Positions 27,137-36,064 of a stretch of DNA of 36,318 nt are shown here, piece after piece. The translations under genes and the position numbers were made by a program. Within the stretch, counting starts at the first letter, position 1. Each line of letters begins with the position of its first letter. The notes beneath the pieces are model-generated. The model worked only from the letters and a program-made list of their open reading frames with translations. It was not told the origin of the DNA and made no database searches. Source of the stretch: Gallionella sp. (lineage in GTDB: Bacteria; Pseudomonadota; Gammaproteobacteria; Burkholderiales; Gallionellaceae); contig JAQTTV010000032.1 in the NCBI GenBank assembly GCA_028710565.1, forward strand, positions 1 through 36,318, in the 5' to 3' direction.

Positions 27137-27165
27137 TTGTTGTGCCATGCTGCTCGTGCTATTAT
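27137..27165 (+). promoter_or_regulatory. Candidate hisS promoter
   Basis: TTGTTG (27137-27142) and TATTAT (27160-27165) are 17 nt apart. The start point would be near 27172, with a leader of about 147 nt. The remaining nadK-hisS gap (26955-27318, 364 nt) contains the inverted repeat at 27202-27290 and no convincing gene. Confidence 0.45.
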
Positions 27166-27201
27166 CCGCGCCCTTGTTTAATTGCGCGTTGCTGCGCATG
27201 G

Positions 27202-27290
27202 CGGGAAGGAAAAGCGAGAAGGGGGAAGAGCGTCGAGGGATGGGTAGCGGGATATGCTACTCCCTTTCCTCTTACCCTTTTCCCTTCCCG
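27202..27290. repeat. Purine/pyrimidine imperfect inverted repeat in the hisS leader
   Basis: A purine-rich left arm starting CGGGAAGG (27202-27209) faces a pyrimidine-rich right arm ending CCTTCCCG (27283-27290). The inner stem GTAGC/GCTAC is at 27244-27248 and 27256-27260. In RNA this would form a long interrupted hairpin ending 28 nt before the hisS start. Confidence 0.55.
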
Positions 27291-27318
27291 AAATTTCCCT
27301 CCAATTATTTTATCTAAA

Positions 27319-28593
27319 ATGAGTACTGAATCCCTACAAGCCGTGCGCGGCATGAATGATATTTTGCCTGAGGAGGCGGAACGTTGGTTGTGGTTTGAAG
27401 CAGTGGTGCGAGACTGGCTGCACAGCTATGGCTATCGCAATATCCGTATGCCGCTGGTCGAACCGACGGCGTTGTTTAAACGCGCTATTGGCGAAGTGAC
27501 GGACATCGTTGAAAAAGAGATGTATAGCTTTGAAGATGCGTTGAATGGCGATCAGTTGACCTTGCGCCCTGAAGGCACAGCATCGTGTGTGCGCGCCGTG
27601 TTGCAACATAATTTGTTATACAACTCACCTCAACGGCTGTATTACAGCGGACAAATGTTCCGTCACGAACGTCCGCAAAAAGGACGCTATCGTCAGTTTC
27701 ACCAAGTTGGTGTGGAAGCTTTAGGCTTTGCAGGACCTGACATCGATGCAGAACAAATTTTGATGTGCGCAAGGTTGTGGAAAAAATTAGGGATACGCGA
27801 TGTCACCTTGCAGCTTAATACTTTAGGAGACAGTGCATCTCGTCAACGTCATCGTGTCAATTTGATTGCCTATTTTGAGCAACATCTCGATGTGCTAGAT
27901 GCCGAAGCAAAGCGTCGTTTACACACCAATCCTTTACGCATTTTAGATAGCAAAAATCCTGCGATGCAGGAATTGATAATTGCTGCGCCTAAGCTGATGG
28001 ATGAACTGGATGAAGCGGCAATCTCCCATTTTCAATCTGTGCAGAGCATATTGACGCAGCATGGTGTGACATTTGAAATCAATCCTCGCTTAGTGCGTGG
28101 TTTAGATTATTACAACCGCACGGTGTTTGAATGGGTGACCACCCGTTTGGGCGCGCAAGGCACGATTTGCGCAGGCGGTCGCTACGACGGATTGATTGAG
28201 CAAATTGGCGGCAAACCCGCGCCCGCCACGGGGTTTGCGATGGGCGTGGAACGGTTGTTGGCGTTGTTGCAAGACGACGGTGTAGATTTTCCGCGTGAAG
28301 CGATGGACGTATATGTAGTGCATCAAGGCGCGCTTGCCGCGCCTTTCGCGCATCAAATTGCTGAACAATTGCGCGATGCCAACTTGCGCGTGGTGCTACA
28401 TTGCGGCGGAGGCAGCTTTAAATCGCAGATGAAAAAAGCCGATGCCAGTGGCGCGAATTTTGCCGTGGTAATTGGCGATGATGAAGTGCAAGCCAATCAA
28501 GTAACGCTCAAACCTTTACGCGGCGGCGAACAACAACGCGTGGCGCGGGAGGCGTTGGTGGGGATGATTGAATCGCTAGTCGCTAGTTGGTAG
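27319..28593 (+). CDS. hisS: Histidyl-tRNA synthetase HisS
   Basis: HisS charges tRNA-His. The 424-residue class II enzyme has [19 protein letters not shown] at its start, motif 2 [20 protein letters not shown], the His-specific [15 protein letters not shown] and AGGRYDGL, motif 3 [10 protein letters not shown] and a C-terminal anticodon-binding domain. ATG 27319 matches the family start; a longer frame from 27112 would translate the leader repeat. No good ribosome site is visible. The final codons come from heptads and the stop TAG is part of a GTAG repeat (28590-28593). It heads hisS-yfgM-bamB-der. Confidence 0.96.
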   Translation: MSTESLQAVRGMNDILPEEAERWLWFEAVVRDWLHSYGYRNIRMPLVEPTALFKRAIGEVTDIVEKEMYSFEDALNGDQLTLRPEGTASCVRAVLQHNLLYNSPQRLYYSGQMFRHERPQKGRYRQFHQVGVEALGFAGPDIDAEQILMCARLWKKLGIRDVTLQLNTLGDSASRQRHRVNLIAYFEQHLDVLDAEAKRRLHTNPLRILDSKNPAMQELIIAAPKLMDELDEAAISHFQSVQSILTQHGVTFEINPRLVRGLDYYNRTVFEWVTTRLGAQGTICAGGRYDGLIEQIGGKPAPATGFAMGVERLLALLQDDGVDFPREAMDVYVVHQGALAAPFAHQIAEQLRDANLRVVLHCGGGSFKSQMKKADASGANFAVVIGDDEVQANQVTLKPLRGGEQQRVAREALVGMIESLVASW

Positions 28594-28620
28594 GGTGGAT
28601 AAGCATCGCGCATCCACCTA
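28576..28620 (+). repeat. Heptads plus single REP unit at the hisS 3' end
   Basis: CTAGTCG and CTAGTTG (28576-28589) match the heptads at holB. They are followed directly by GTAG (28590-28593, containing the hisS stop) and a hairpin GGTGGAT...ATCCACC (28594-28618 region), a single REP-like unit with a GTAG end on one side only. Confidence 0.65.
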
Positions 28621-28687
28621 TTGCGGATAATTTTTCGGGTTGCAACCTAACCCACAAAACATAATTTTTTAGTCAGGAGTAAGCAAA

Positions 28688-29326
28688 ATGGCAGCTTTAG
28701 ATTTACAAGAACAGGAACAACTGGAAACCTTAAAAAGTTGGTGGAAGGATAATGGTACGAGCATTACCATCGTCGTGTCGGTATTTTTAATTGGAACCTT
28801 GGGCTGGTGGGGTTTGAAGACGTACCAATCCAAGCAAGCGCATGACGCAGCAACCTTGTTCCAGCAATTTAACGAACAAATTGGCAGCAATGATCCCAAG
28901 CGCGTCAATGATGCAGCGGCAGCATTAACGGATAAATTTGGGACGACGTTGTACGCGACTAAAGCCGCATTGGCAGCGGCTCAAGTGAACGAGCAGAGCA
29001 AAAACTTGGCACAAGCCAAAACCCAGCTGACTTGGGTGATTGAACACGCTAAAGAAGCCCGCTTAAAAGATGTGGCTCGCTTGCGATTGGCCGCCATACT
29101 GTTGGATGCAAAGCAATATGCGGACGCGCTTAAGCAGCTGGAAGGTGAACATCCAGCGGCTTTCGATGCCTTGTATGCTGATTTGAAAGGGGATGTTTTA
29201 GCTGCGCAGGGTAAAACAGCTGAAGCACAAGCCGCCTACAAATTGGCGTTCGATAAGACTGATGCCAAAAGTAATTACCGTAATTTGATCGAGATTAAAT
29301 TAGATGGGCTTGGAGCCGCAAAATGA
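28688..29326 (+). CDS. yfgM: YfgM/RlpM-type periplasmic TPR membrane protein
   Basis: The 212-residue protein has a short cytoplasmic N-terminus, one membrane segment (ITIVVSVFLIGTLGWWGL, about 26-43) and a periplasmic region of TPR-like helices rich in Ala, Lys and Gln. E. coli YfgM is an ancillary SecYEG subunit that works with the chaperone PpiD. The start has AGGAG upstream. The position between hisS and bamB is the conserved place for yfgM, which is the main support for the name. It overlaps bamB by 4 nt. Confidence 0.9.
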   Translation: MAALDLQEQEQLETLKSWWKDNGTSITIVVSVFLIGTLGWWGLKTYQSKQAHDAATLFQQFNEQIGSNDPKRVNDAAAALTDKFGTTLYATKAALAAAQVNEQSKNLAQAKTQLTWVIEHAKEARLKDVARLRLAAILLDAKQYADALKQLEGEHPAAFDALYADLKGDVLAAQGKTAEAQAAYKLAFDKTDAKSNYRNLIEIKLDGLGAAK

Positions 29327-30468
29327 ATATCGCACGCTGGTCACTGTGCTGTGGTTTGCTGATGTTGGGTGGTTGCTCAACCATTGGTGATTGGATAAGC
29401 GGCAAAAATAATGTTGCGATACCCTCGAAATTGGTGGAATTTAACCAAACAGCGAGCTTCAATGTACGTTGGCACAGCGAACTGGGCGGTGCAGGTATCA
29501 ATTTGTTACAACCTGCCATCAGTCAAGATTCCGTATTTGGCGTGTCAGGCAAAGGCACGCTAACACGTCTGGAACGTGCGACAGGTAAGTCACTTTGGCA
29601 TGTGGAAAGCGGTATTGCCGTATCGGGAGGCGTGGGTATAGGCTCTGGTATCGTGGTGCTGGGAAGTGAAAAAGGGGATGTGTTCGCTTACGGCGCAGAC
29701 GGCAAATTGCGCTGGAAAAGCAAAGTATCCAGCGAGGTTCTCAGTACGCCACAGGTGGCAGATGAAGTCGTGGTGGTGCGTAGTGGCGATGGGCATATTG
29801 TCGGCATGAGCGCAGCGGATGGCAAACATTTGTGGTCGTATGAACGCAGTACACCCGCTTTGGTGGTGCGTAGTCATGCGGGCGTGGTCATACAACGTGG
29901 CGTTGTCTTTGCAGGTTTTGCAGCAGGTAAACTGGCTGCCATTAGTCTCAAAGATGGTTCCGTACTGTGGGAAAATGCAGTTTCGCAACCGCGTGGCAAT
30001 ACTGAGCTGGAACGTATCAGCGACATTACCAGCAATCCCGTGGTGGATGATGAGCAAGTCTGTGCGATTGCTTTTCAAGGACGGTTAGCCTGTTTCGATG
30101 TGGCACAAGGCAGCCCATTATGGACACGCGACATTTCCAGTGACAAAGGCATGATGTTGTTGCGTAAATTCCTTTACTTGACGGATGCGACAGGGACTTT
30201 GTTAGCGTTAGACAAGACCACAGGCAATACGCTGTGGAAAAACGATCAACTCGTGCGACGCAGTACCACGACACCTTATACGCAGGGGGACTTCACCGTA
30301 TCAGGCGATTTTGAAGGCTATCTGCACGCACTTAATCGTGAAGATGGGCATTTCGTGGCGCGCATGCGACTGGGTGACACCGCCATTCAAGGCGCACCGT
30401 TAGCACTCGACGATGGCTTATTGGTTCAAACACAAGGCGGCGGGTTGTATTCACTGTCGTTGCATTAA
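29323..30468 (+). CDS. bamB: Outer membrane assembly lipoprotein BamB
   Basis: BamB is an eight-bladed beta-propeller lipoprotein of the BAM complex. The 381-residue protein has a lipoprotein signal with lipobox LGGC (lipidated Cys18), then repeated propeller blades marked by GxLxxLxxxTGxxLW-like segments (GTLTRLERATGKSLWHVE, LLALDKTTGNTLWKND). It overlaps yfgM by 4 nt (ATGA). Another BAM subunit, bamE, is also in the window at 24039-24371. Confidence 0.95.
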   Translation: MNIARWSLCCGLLMLGGCSTIGDWISGKNNVAIPSKLVEFNQTASFNVRWHSELGGAGINLLQPAISQDSVFGVSGKGTLTRLERATGKSLWHVESGIAVSGGVGIGSGIVVLGSEKGDVFAYGADGKLRWKSKVSSEVLSTPQVADEVVVVRSGDGHIVGMSAADGKHLWSYERSTPALVVRSHAGVVIQRGVVFAGFAAGKLAAISLKDGSVLWENAVSQPRGNTELERISDITSNPVVDDEQVCAIAFQGRLACFDVAQGSPLWTRDISSDKGMMLLRKFLYLTDATGTLLALDKTTGNTLWKNDQLVRRSTTTPYTQGDFTVSGDFEGYLHALNREDGHFVARMRLGDTAIQGAPLALDDGLLVQTQGGGLYSLSLH

Positions 30469-30484
30469 ATTTTTTATTCAAGGA

Positions 30485-30577
30485 CGTAGGTCTGACGCTA
30501 GCCCGACATGATGTAAAAGTCGGGTTAAAACCCGACCTACGCCATCTGGTAGGGGCGGATTGCAACCCGCTCCTACG
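30485..30577. repeat. Two adjacent GTAG-ended REP-like elements between bamB and der
   Basis: The first element (30485-30541) starts CGTAGGTC and ends GACCTACG. Its right unit is a clean palindrome GTCGGGTT-AA-AACCCGAC plus CTAC, while the left unit appears to have lost about four bases of its stem. The second (30549-30577) is a single unit, GTAG, GGGCGG...CCGCTC, CTACG. They occupy most of the 154-nt bamB-der gap. Confidence 0.75.
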
Positions 30578-30622
30578 TTTATGGCATTTCACTTTTTACC
30601 TTTCACTTTTCACGGATTCATC

Positions 30623-32029
30623 ATGCTCCCCACACTCGTTTTAGTCGGCCGCCCCAATGTGGGCAAATCGACTTTATTCAACCGCCTCACCCGTAGCCGC
30701 GACGCGCTGGTAGCCGATCAACCAGGCTTAACCCGTGACCGCCATTATGGACGGGGCAGGGTGGGTGAACGCCCTTATTTGGTGGTGGATACAGGCGGAC
30801 TTGAACCAGTTGCCAAAGAAGGTATTTTGTTTGAAATGGCAAAACAAAGTCGTCAAGCCGTGGATGAAGCCGATGTTGTGCTGTTTATCGTCGATGGTCG
30901 GGCAGGGTGTACGCCACAAGATACGATTATCGCCACGCAATTGCGTAAAACAGGCAAGCCGATTTTGCTGTTGGTCAATAAAGCCGAAGGCATGATGCGC
31001 AGCAAAGTGACGGCGGATTTCTTTGAATTAGGCTTAGGCGAACCGTATCCAATTTCTTCCGCGCATGGCGACAACGTCAATGAAGTGATCGAAATCGCCA
31101 TGGAACACTTCCCTGACGAAATCATTGAAGAAGATAACGGCGCAGAAAAACCCCCTAAACTAGCGATTGTGGGTCGTCCTAATGTCGGCAAATCCACTTT
31201 GGTGAATGCTATTTTGGGTGAACAGCGTGTAATTGCGTTTGACCAACCTGGCACGACTCGCGACAGTATTTACATCGACTTTGAGCGCGATGGTAAGCAA
31301 TACACCATTATCGACACGGCGGGTGTGCGTAGGCGCGGCAAGGTGGATGAAGCCATCGAAAAATTCTCCGTGATTAAAACCATGCAGGCGGTGGAAGATG
31401 CCAACGTCGTGGTGCTGGTGGTGGATGCCAAAGATCAAATCACCGAACAAGATGCCCACGTCGCGGATTTTGTGTTGCAAGCGGGGCGTGCGCTGGTGGT
31501 GGCGGTGAATAAATGGGATGGGCTGGACGAACATCAGCGCATGATGGTCAAAAATGACATGGAGCGTAAGCTGCATTTCTTAGCTTTTGCCAAACGTCAT
31601 TACATTTCTGCACTCCATGCCAATGGCATTCCCAGTGTGTTGAAATCGGTGGATGAAGCATACGCCGCCGCGATGGCAAAACTTTCTACGCCGCTACTGA
31701 CGCGCGCTTTGATTAGTGCATTAGATACGCAACGTCCGCCTAAAAATGGTCGTTTCCAACCCAAAATGCGTTATGCCCACCAAGGCGGCAGTAATCCCCC
31801 TCTGATCGTCATTCACGGCAGCGGTTTGGACGACGTACCTGCTAGCTACACCCGCTTTTTGGAACGCACTTTCCGTGAGATCTTCAAGCTGGAAGGCACG
31901 CCCATGAAGATTCAATACAACTCCACCAAAAATCCTTTTGAAGGCAAAAAACCGCGTGCGCTCACCGAAGCCGAACAACGCTCTGCCCACCGCGCGCGGA
32001 TACGTGGCCGCAAGATGTGGGGCGGCTAG
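30623..32029 (+). CDS. der: Ribosome biogenesis GTPase Der (EngA)
   Basis: Der is a double-GTPase needed for 50S maturation. The 468-residue protein has two G domains with P-loops GRPNVGKST at 9-17 and 184-192, DTGG and DTAG G3 motifs, NKAE and NKWD G4 motifs, and a C-terminal KH-like domain (about 370-450) with a basic tail. ATG 30623 gives the family start [13 protein letters not shown]; a frame from 30560 would translate the end of the REP at 30549-30577. The hisS-yfgM-bamB-der order is conserved. A long imperfect hairpin follows its stop by one base. Confidence 0.96.
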   Translation: MLPTLVLVGRPNVGKSTLFNRLTRSRDALVADQPGLTRDRHYGRGRVGERPYLVVDTGGLEPVAKEGILFEMAKQSRQAVDEADVVLFIVDGRAGCTPQDTIIATQLRKTGKPILLLVNKAEGMMRSKVTADFFELGLGEPYPISSAHGDNVNEVIEIAMEHFPDEIIEEDNGAEKPPKLAIVGRPNVGKSTLVNAILGEQRVIAFDQPGTTRDSIYIDFERDGKQYTIIDTAGVRRRGKVDEAIEKFSVIKTMQAVEDANVVVLVVDAKDQITEQDAHVADFVLQAGRALVVAVNKWDGLDEHQRMMVKNDMERKLHFLAFAKRHYISALHANGIPSVLKSVDEAYAAAMAKLSTPLLTRALISALDTQRPPKNGRFQPKMRYAHQGGSNPPLIVIHGSGLDDVPASYTRFLERTFREIFKLEGTPMKIQYNSTKNPFEGKKPRALTEAEQRSAHRARIRGRKMWGG

Positions 32030-32165
32030 AACCTTACGATCTTACTGCGAGGCCGTGATCGGGACTCATGCGCTGCTCGAAATCCTCATTTACACCCGTA
32101 AACTGGGGTTTCTGCGCGGCTCTTCGCCTAGTTTGCGACCTCTCGCTACAGATCGTAAACAGGTT
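32030..32165. mobile_element. MITE-like 136-bp imperfect palindrome after der
   Basis: The ends are imperfect terminal inverted repeats: the left AACCTTACGATCT...TGCGAG matches the complement of the right CTCGCTACAGATCGTA...AGGTT with small gaps. The centre TTTAC-ACCC-GTAAA (32089-32102) continues outward as GAAATCCTCA paired with TGGGGTTTC, so the whole element can fold on itself. It encodes no protein. It starts one base after the der stop and ends just before the arfB stop. Confidence 0.5.
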
Positions 32166-32171
32166 CTTAGG

Positions 32172-32585
32172 TTATTCCCTCACTTTGCCTCTCAAACTTT
32201 TGAGTTGGCCATGCTGCGTTTTACGATCAACTCGTTCAATTTGTGAGCGGCGCGAAGGGCGGCTGGCACGTCTTGGTGTAGGTGCAATCGCGACCAGCTG
32301 CACGAGATTTTTCAACCTTTGCAACGCAATGCCTCGATTTTTATCCTGACTACGAAATTCCTGAGCTTTGATAATGACCACGCCATCTTTACTGATGCGC
32401 TGGTCATTGTGCAGTAACAAACGTTGTTTGACCTCTTCTGGCAATGAAGAGGGCGCAATGGCAAAGCGTAAGTGCACCGCACTGGACACTTTATTGACGT
32501 TTTGTCCCCCCGCGCCTTGTGCCCGCACAGCGGTTAACTCGATTTCTCGCAGAGGAAGATTAAGGTGAGGTGCAATGTAAAGCAT
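32172..32585 (-). CDS. arfB: Alternative ribosome-rescue factor ArfB (YaeJ)
   Basis: ArfB is a peptidyl-tRNA hydrolase that frees ribosomes stalled on messages lacking a stop codon. The 137-residue protein has the release-factor GGQ motif in RAQGAGGQNVNK (Gln28), the downstream INDEL-like region HNDQRISKDGVVIIKAQEFRS and a basic C-terminal tail (RRASRPSRRSQIERVDRKTQ) that would enter the mRNA channel. It is convergent with der across the MITE-like element. The ribosome site upstream is weak. Confidence 0.93.
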   Translation of the reverse strand: MLYIAPHLNLPLREIELTAVRAQGAGGQNVNKVSSAVHLRFAIAPSSLPEEVKQRLLLHNDQRISKDGVVIIKAQEFRSQDKNRGIALQRLKNLVQLVAIAPTPRRASRPSRRSQIERVDRKTQHGQLKSLRGKVRE

Positions 32586-32725
32586 AAATGTGTCGGCTAA
32601 AAGTGAGTGCGCAATGTCCTCGTGTGCGGGGAATTTGTCAAGAGAACGTGTCTTCTATGCGTGTGAATTTAACCACAACACACAACAATTCATGCGCGTT
32701 ACATGCAATGGGTATAACATTCAGC

Positions 32726-32756
32726 TTGGCACTTGGCTATTTCGAGGCGCTATTTT
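32726..32756 (+). promoter_or_regulatory. Weak candidate promoter for the cytochrome c gene
   Basis: TTGGCA (32726-32731) and TATTTT (32751-32756) are 19 nt apart, which is long. The 263-nt arfB-cytochrome gap shows no other clear signal; AAGGAAAA precedes the cytochrome ATG. Confidence 0.25.
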
Positions 32757-32848
32757 AAACTCCCTACCTCTGCTTTATTGAAAAAGCGAGTATGAAAAGG
32801 GCATCCCATAAGGGGTGGATATATTGTTAAACAGAAAGAAGGAAAATC

Positions 32849-33178
32849 ATGAAAAAAGTATTCGTAGGTATGGCAGTTGTAGGTTTGTTCGCAGCAAGCA
32901 GCGCAATGGCAATTGATTTACCTAAAGATGCGCAGTCAAAATGTGGTGCTTGCCATAAAATGTCTGGCAAAGCGATGGGGCCAAGCTGGGAGATGATGGC
33001 TGAAAAATACAAAGGCAAGGCAGATGCTGAAAAAACCTTGGTCGAGAACATTACCAAAGGCGGCAAGTTTGGTTGGAGCATGGGCAATATGCCTGCTAAA
33101 GGTAGCGGCGCATCCGCAGAGCAAATTGCTCTATTTGCAAAGTTTATCGCAGTGGATATGAACGCAGCAGCGAAGTAA
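32849..33178 (+). CDS. Periplasmic class I c-type cytochrome
   Basis: This 109-residue protein has a Sec signal peptide (MKKVFVGMAVVGLFAASSAMA, cleaved after residue 21) and an 88-residue mature domain. Haem attachment is CGACH (Cys32, Cys35, His36), and the distal ligand is probably Met81 in GNMPAKG. The size and W-S-M-G-N-M-P ending fit the small c551/c8-like electron carriers that serve terminal oxidases or denitrification enzymes in the periplasm. The redox partner cannot be told from the neighbours. It is followed by a strong bidirectional terminator. Confidence 0.92.
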   Translation: MKKVFVGMAVVGLFAASSAMAIDLPKDAQSKCGACHKMSGKAMGPSWEMMAEKYKGKADAEKTLVENITKGGKFGWSMGNMPAKGSGASAEQIALFAKFIAVDMNAAAK

Positions 33179-33229
33179 TTTGTCGATCTGGTTTAAACCT
33201 GACAATTCGAGGTTGAACCAGCATCAACG

Positions 33230-33257
33230 CAAAAAGCCGACATTTGTCGGCTTTTTG
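33230..33257. terminator. Bidirectional terminator after the cytochrome c gene
   Basis: CAAAAAGCCGACA (33230-33242) and TGTCGGCTTTTTG (33245-33257) form a 13-bp stem around a 2-base centre, followed by TTTTT. It serves both the cytochrome gene and the convergent aminotransferase gene. Confidence 0.93.
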
Positions 33258-33277
33258 TTTTTCAGCAGTTCAGATTA

Positions 33278-34396
33278 TTAGCCAAGCACTTCCCACATCG
33301 CCGCGCACACGCGTTCCACATCGGCTTCATCCATTTGGGCAAACATCGGCAAGCTGACGATTTGTTTGCCGACGTGTTCGGCGACGGGGAACATGCCTTC
33401 GTGGAAGCCACGTTCGCGGTACAAGGTGAATAAATGGATCGGCGCGTAATGGAAGCCCACTCCAATGTTAAATTCCTTCATGCGGGTCATAAATTCGGGA
33501 CGAGTGATGCGGTCGGGCAACACGATTTGGAATAAATGCCAGTTGGTTTGCTCAAATTCCGCAGGCGGCAGTTGCGCACCTGTTTTGGCTTCAAAATCCG
33601 CGCCCAAGGTGGTGAAATAATGGCGCGCCAGCTTGCGGCGTTGCGCGGTGATCTTGTCCAATTGGGCAAATTGCCCTAAACCTATCACGGCGGCGATGTC
33701 GGTCATATTGAATTTGCCGCCCAATATATCCACGTCGATGCCATCCACTCCGCCACGGGTCACGCCCTGCAAGCGATATTTTTCAGCCAATTTGGCTTCT
33801 TCGGCATTGTTTAACACCAAACAGCCGCCTTCTGACGTGGTGATATTTTTATTGGCTTGAAAGCTAAACGACACAAAATCCCCAAATGAACCAATGGGTT
33901 GACCATTCCAGGTTGAGCCAATCGCCTGTGCCGCATCTTCAATCACGCGTAAATTATGCTGTTTGGCGAGGGCGTATAACTTGTCCATATCCACAGGTTT
34001 GCCCGCTAGATACACGGGAATAATCGCTTTCGTGCGTGGCGTGATCGCGGCTGCCACTTTGTCCAAATCAAGATTGCGGGTAATCGGGTCTATGTCCGCA
34101 AACACAGGCGTAGCACCCACTTCCAAAATCACATTCGCCGTTGCCACCCACGAAATCGGCGTGGTAATCACCTCGTCACCCTCGCCGATGCCTGCAATAC
34201 GCAAGGCAATTTCCATGGTGCACGTGCCAGAATTAAAGGTGCGCACAGGACGACCGCCAAAATATGCCGACAACTGCGCTTCAAACGCAGCCACCTTAGG
34301 CCCGCTGGTAATCCAGCCCGACCGCAGCACGTCCCCCACCGCCGCAATGGTCGCTTCGTCGATTAAAGGTTGAGAAAAAGGGAGATGACGGGTCAT
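33278..34396 (-). CDS. DegT/DnrJ/EryC1-family PLP aminotransferase
   Basis: This 372-residue fold-type I aminotransferase belongs to the family that usually aminates nucleotide-linked keto-sugars for surface polysaccharide or O-antigen synthesis. The N-terminus LPFSQPLIDEATIAAVGDVLRS, the EDAAQAIGS segment and the PLP lysine, probably Lys183 in SFQANKNITTSEGG, are diagnostic; the usual SFHxxK is SFQANK here. AGGA lies before the ATG. No sugar-nucleotide genes are nearby, so the substrate is unknown. Confidence 0.9.
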   Translation of the reverse strand: MTRHLPFSQPLIDEATIAAVGDVLRSGWITSGPKVAAFEAQLSAYFGGRPVRTFNSGTCTMEIALRIAGIGEGDEVITTPISWVATANVILEVGATPVFADIDPITRNLDLDKVAAAITPRTKAIIPVYLAGKPVDMDKLYALAKQHNLRVIEDAAQAIGSTWNGQPIGSFGDFVSFSFQANKNITTSEGGCLVLNNAEEAKLAEKYRLQGVTRGGVDGIDVDILGGKFNMTDIAAVIGLGQFAQLDKITAQRRKLARHYFTTLGADFEAKTGAQLPPAEFEQTNWHLFQIVLPDRITRPEFMTRMKEFNIGVGFHYAPIHLFTLYRERGFHEGMFPVAEHVGKQIVSLPMFAQMDEADVERVCAAMWEVLG

Positions 34397-34461
34397 GGTT
34401 TAAGTCCTTAAAATAAATAACGAGCCTACAGGTTAAACATAGCAAATACTGGTTTTATCTT

Positions 34462-34536
34462 CCGTTCGTGGTGAGCTCGTCGAATCATAGCGGAAGATCA
34501 ACAAAACTTACCCTTCGACAAGCTCAGGGCGAACGG
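34462..34536. repeat. Inverted repeat pair (CCGTTCG...CGAACGG family)
   Basis: The left arm CCGTTCGTGGTGAGCTCGTC (34462-34481) faces the right arm CTTCGACAAGCTCAGGGCGA (34513-34532), an imperfect inverted copy. Fragments of the same element form part of the udg linker (10395-10497). It sits in the 302-nt gap 34397-34698, where the only other structure seen is a small CACGCC/GGCGTG hairpin near 34663-34683. Confidence 0.7.
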
Positions 34537-34698
34537 ATTTTCTCAGTGTGTCCCTACGCAAACGGGTGCGCACTGTATCAAGAAAAGCCCACTTTGGCAT
34601 CTGCAACCTGCACGGATAGGCAAGGCGAATTTAAACATAAATAGTGGGCGCGCGCAGCTTATTCACCCCACGCCGTTTTGGCGTGCAACCACAAACCT

Positions 34699-35988
34699 TT
34701 AGCGTTGATCTTCACACTTTTCCTGCTTAATGACTTTGTTGGATGGTGAAGAGGGGATCGTTCTCGCCAGGCGAAAGCCGACAGGATTCCTGCGGTCAGC
34801 GAAATTGTAAGTCACTTCTCCACAATTCGGGCTGGCTCCCTCTACCGAACCGCCACACGCCATGTCGTTATGCCCCTCTTCGCTGACCTGCGGACTTTTC
34901 TCTTGAATTAACTCATCCGCATTGCCGCTCATGTCATAAATTCCCCACGCATTGGGTAATTTCATGCCGACGGCGTGGGTAAATTCCAAATCAGAATTTT
35001 CCCTACTCCAAGCCACGGCAAAAGCGTCATTCCCCCCACAATAGGCAGTCGCCTTTCCTGCAAAACAGGCGTACTGCCATTCAACCTGAGTGGGCAAACG
35101 ATAATGCTTGCCTGTTTTAGCATTTAGCCTTTGGATAAATTCTGCTACTTTCTCAGCATCACCCACCATTGCGGCGCACAAATCACATTCGCCTGCACGA
35201 AGGTTTCCCCCCATAACCGCACGCCATTGCTGATTCGTCACCTCATATTTTCCGATTTGGAAGGCGGGGAATAGGACAGTGCAAACCTTATCTCCCCCTT
35301 TTTCTTGGACGGTAACCGTTCCCGCAGGCAAATACACCATATCAGGGTGCGTCGGCGAAACAACGGGATGAATAAGTGAGACTTCTTGCGCTAAAGACGC
35401 GAAGCGTTCAGATAGCTCCCCCGCTTTATACCCAGAATCTCGCGTGATTAAAAAAACCAGTTCGGTTAATTGATCAACGCTCATGTTGGGCAAACGCGCA
35501 TACCAATCCTTTTTGGACGACGGCGCGATATGCGGATGACGCTTAATTTCCCGCTTTAACCACATAAACAGCGATGCTTGCTGTTTATGCGCAAAAACAT
35601 CGCGGATATACCAAGAAGTTGGCTCCATCCTAGGATGAAGATTGGGAATCGTTTTTTCAAAAATTTTACTTTGCGCTTCACTCCCCCGCGCCGCCACCTG
35701 TTTTTTCGCCCCCTTTTTTCGCTTAACGGGGGCTTGCGCGGATTGCGTTTGGAAGGCAACCCGTTGGATAGGTTGGGCTTGAGCATCCATTTCGACCATC
35801 CAAGAAGCGTCGGCTTCGATTTTGACATCCCCGTGTGCTTGCCACGCCCAAGCCGCCGTGATGATACCGCCCACTAAAAGCCACATTCGCTGACCTTGCA
35901 CACGATTGCGTGCTGCTTGGCGTTGCGCTTCAGGAGAAGGAAATAAAGGCGCGCTGTCGTATCGGTTCATGTTGTTTAAATCGTCCAT
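34699..35988 (-). CDS. Membrane-anchored FGE/SUMF1-like protein with diverged C-terminal motif
   Basis: The 429-residue protein has a short cytoplasmic N-terminus, one membrane segment (MWLLVGGIITAAWAW, about 35-49), a Lys/Gln-rich and helical middle, and a C-terminal FGE-sulfatase-like domain (about 218-418). That domain has the family marks FQIGKYEVTNQQWRAVM, RLPTQVEWQYACFAG, NAWGIYDMSGN and NPVGFRLAR. The usual GNVWEW after MSGN is replaced by GNADEL, and the cysteines do not match the oxygenase pair of true formylglycine-generating enzymes, so a non-catalytic or different role is likely. ATG 35988 has GGGAGG 6 nt upstream. No sulfatase gene is nearby. Confidence 0.75.
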   Translation of the reverse strand: MDDLNNMNRYDSAPLFPSPEAQRQAARNRVQGQRMWLLVGGIITAAWAWQAHGDVKIEADASWMVEMDAQAQPIQRVAFQTQSAQAPVKRKKGAKKQVAARGSEAQSKIFEKTIPNLHPRMEPTSWYIRDVFAHKQQASLFMWLKREIKRHPHIAPSSKKDWYARLPNMSVDQLTELVFLITRDSGYKAGELSERFASLAQEVSLIHPVVSPTHPDMVYLPAGTVTVQEKGGDKVCTVLFPAFQIGKYEVTNQQWRAVMGGNLRAGECDLCAAMVGDAEKVAEFIQRLNAKTGKHYRLPTQVEWQYACFAGKATAYCGGNDAFAVAWSRENSDLEFTHAVGMKLPNAWGIYDMSGNADELIQEKSPQVSEEGHNDMACGGSVEGASPNCGEVTYNFADRRNPVGFRLARTIPSSPSNKVIKQEKCEDQR

Positions 35989-36064
35989 GTTGTGCCTCCC
36001 ATCGGTGTGAATTACCAGCACATCCTACGCACTGGTATAACGGGTGTAGATACTGTTATCCCCG

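Noticed and set aside
27112..27318. Longer N-terminus for HisS starting at 27112
   Set aside because: It would contain the predicted promoter and the purine/pyrimidine inverted repeat; ATG 27319 matches the family.
30560..30622. Longer N-terminus for Der starting at 30560
   Set aside because: It starts inside a REP unit and precedes the well-known [16 protein letters not shown] start.
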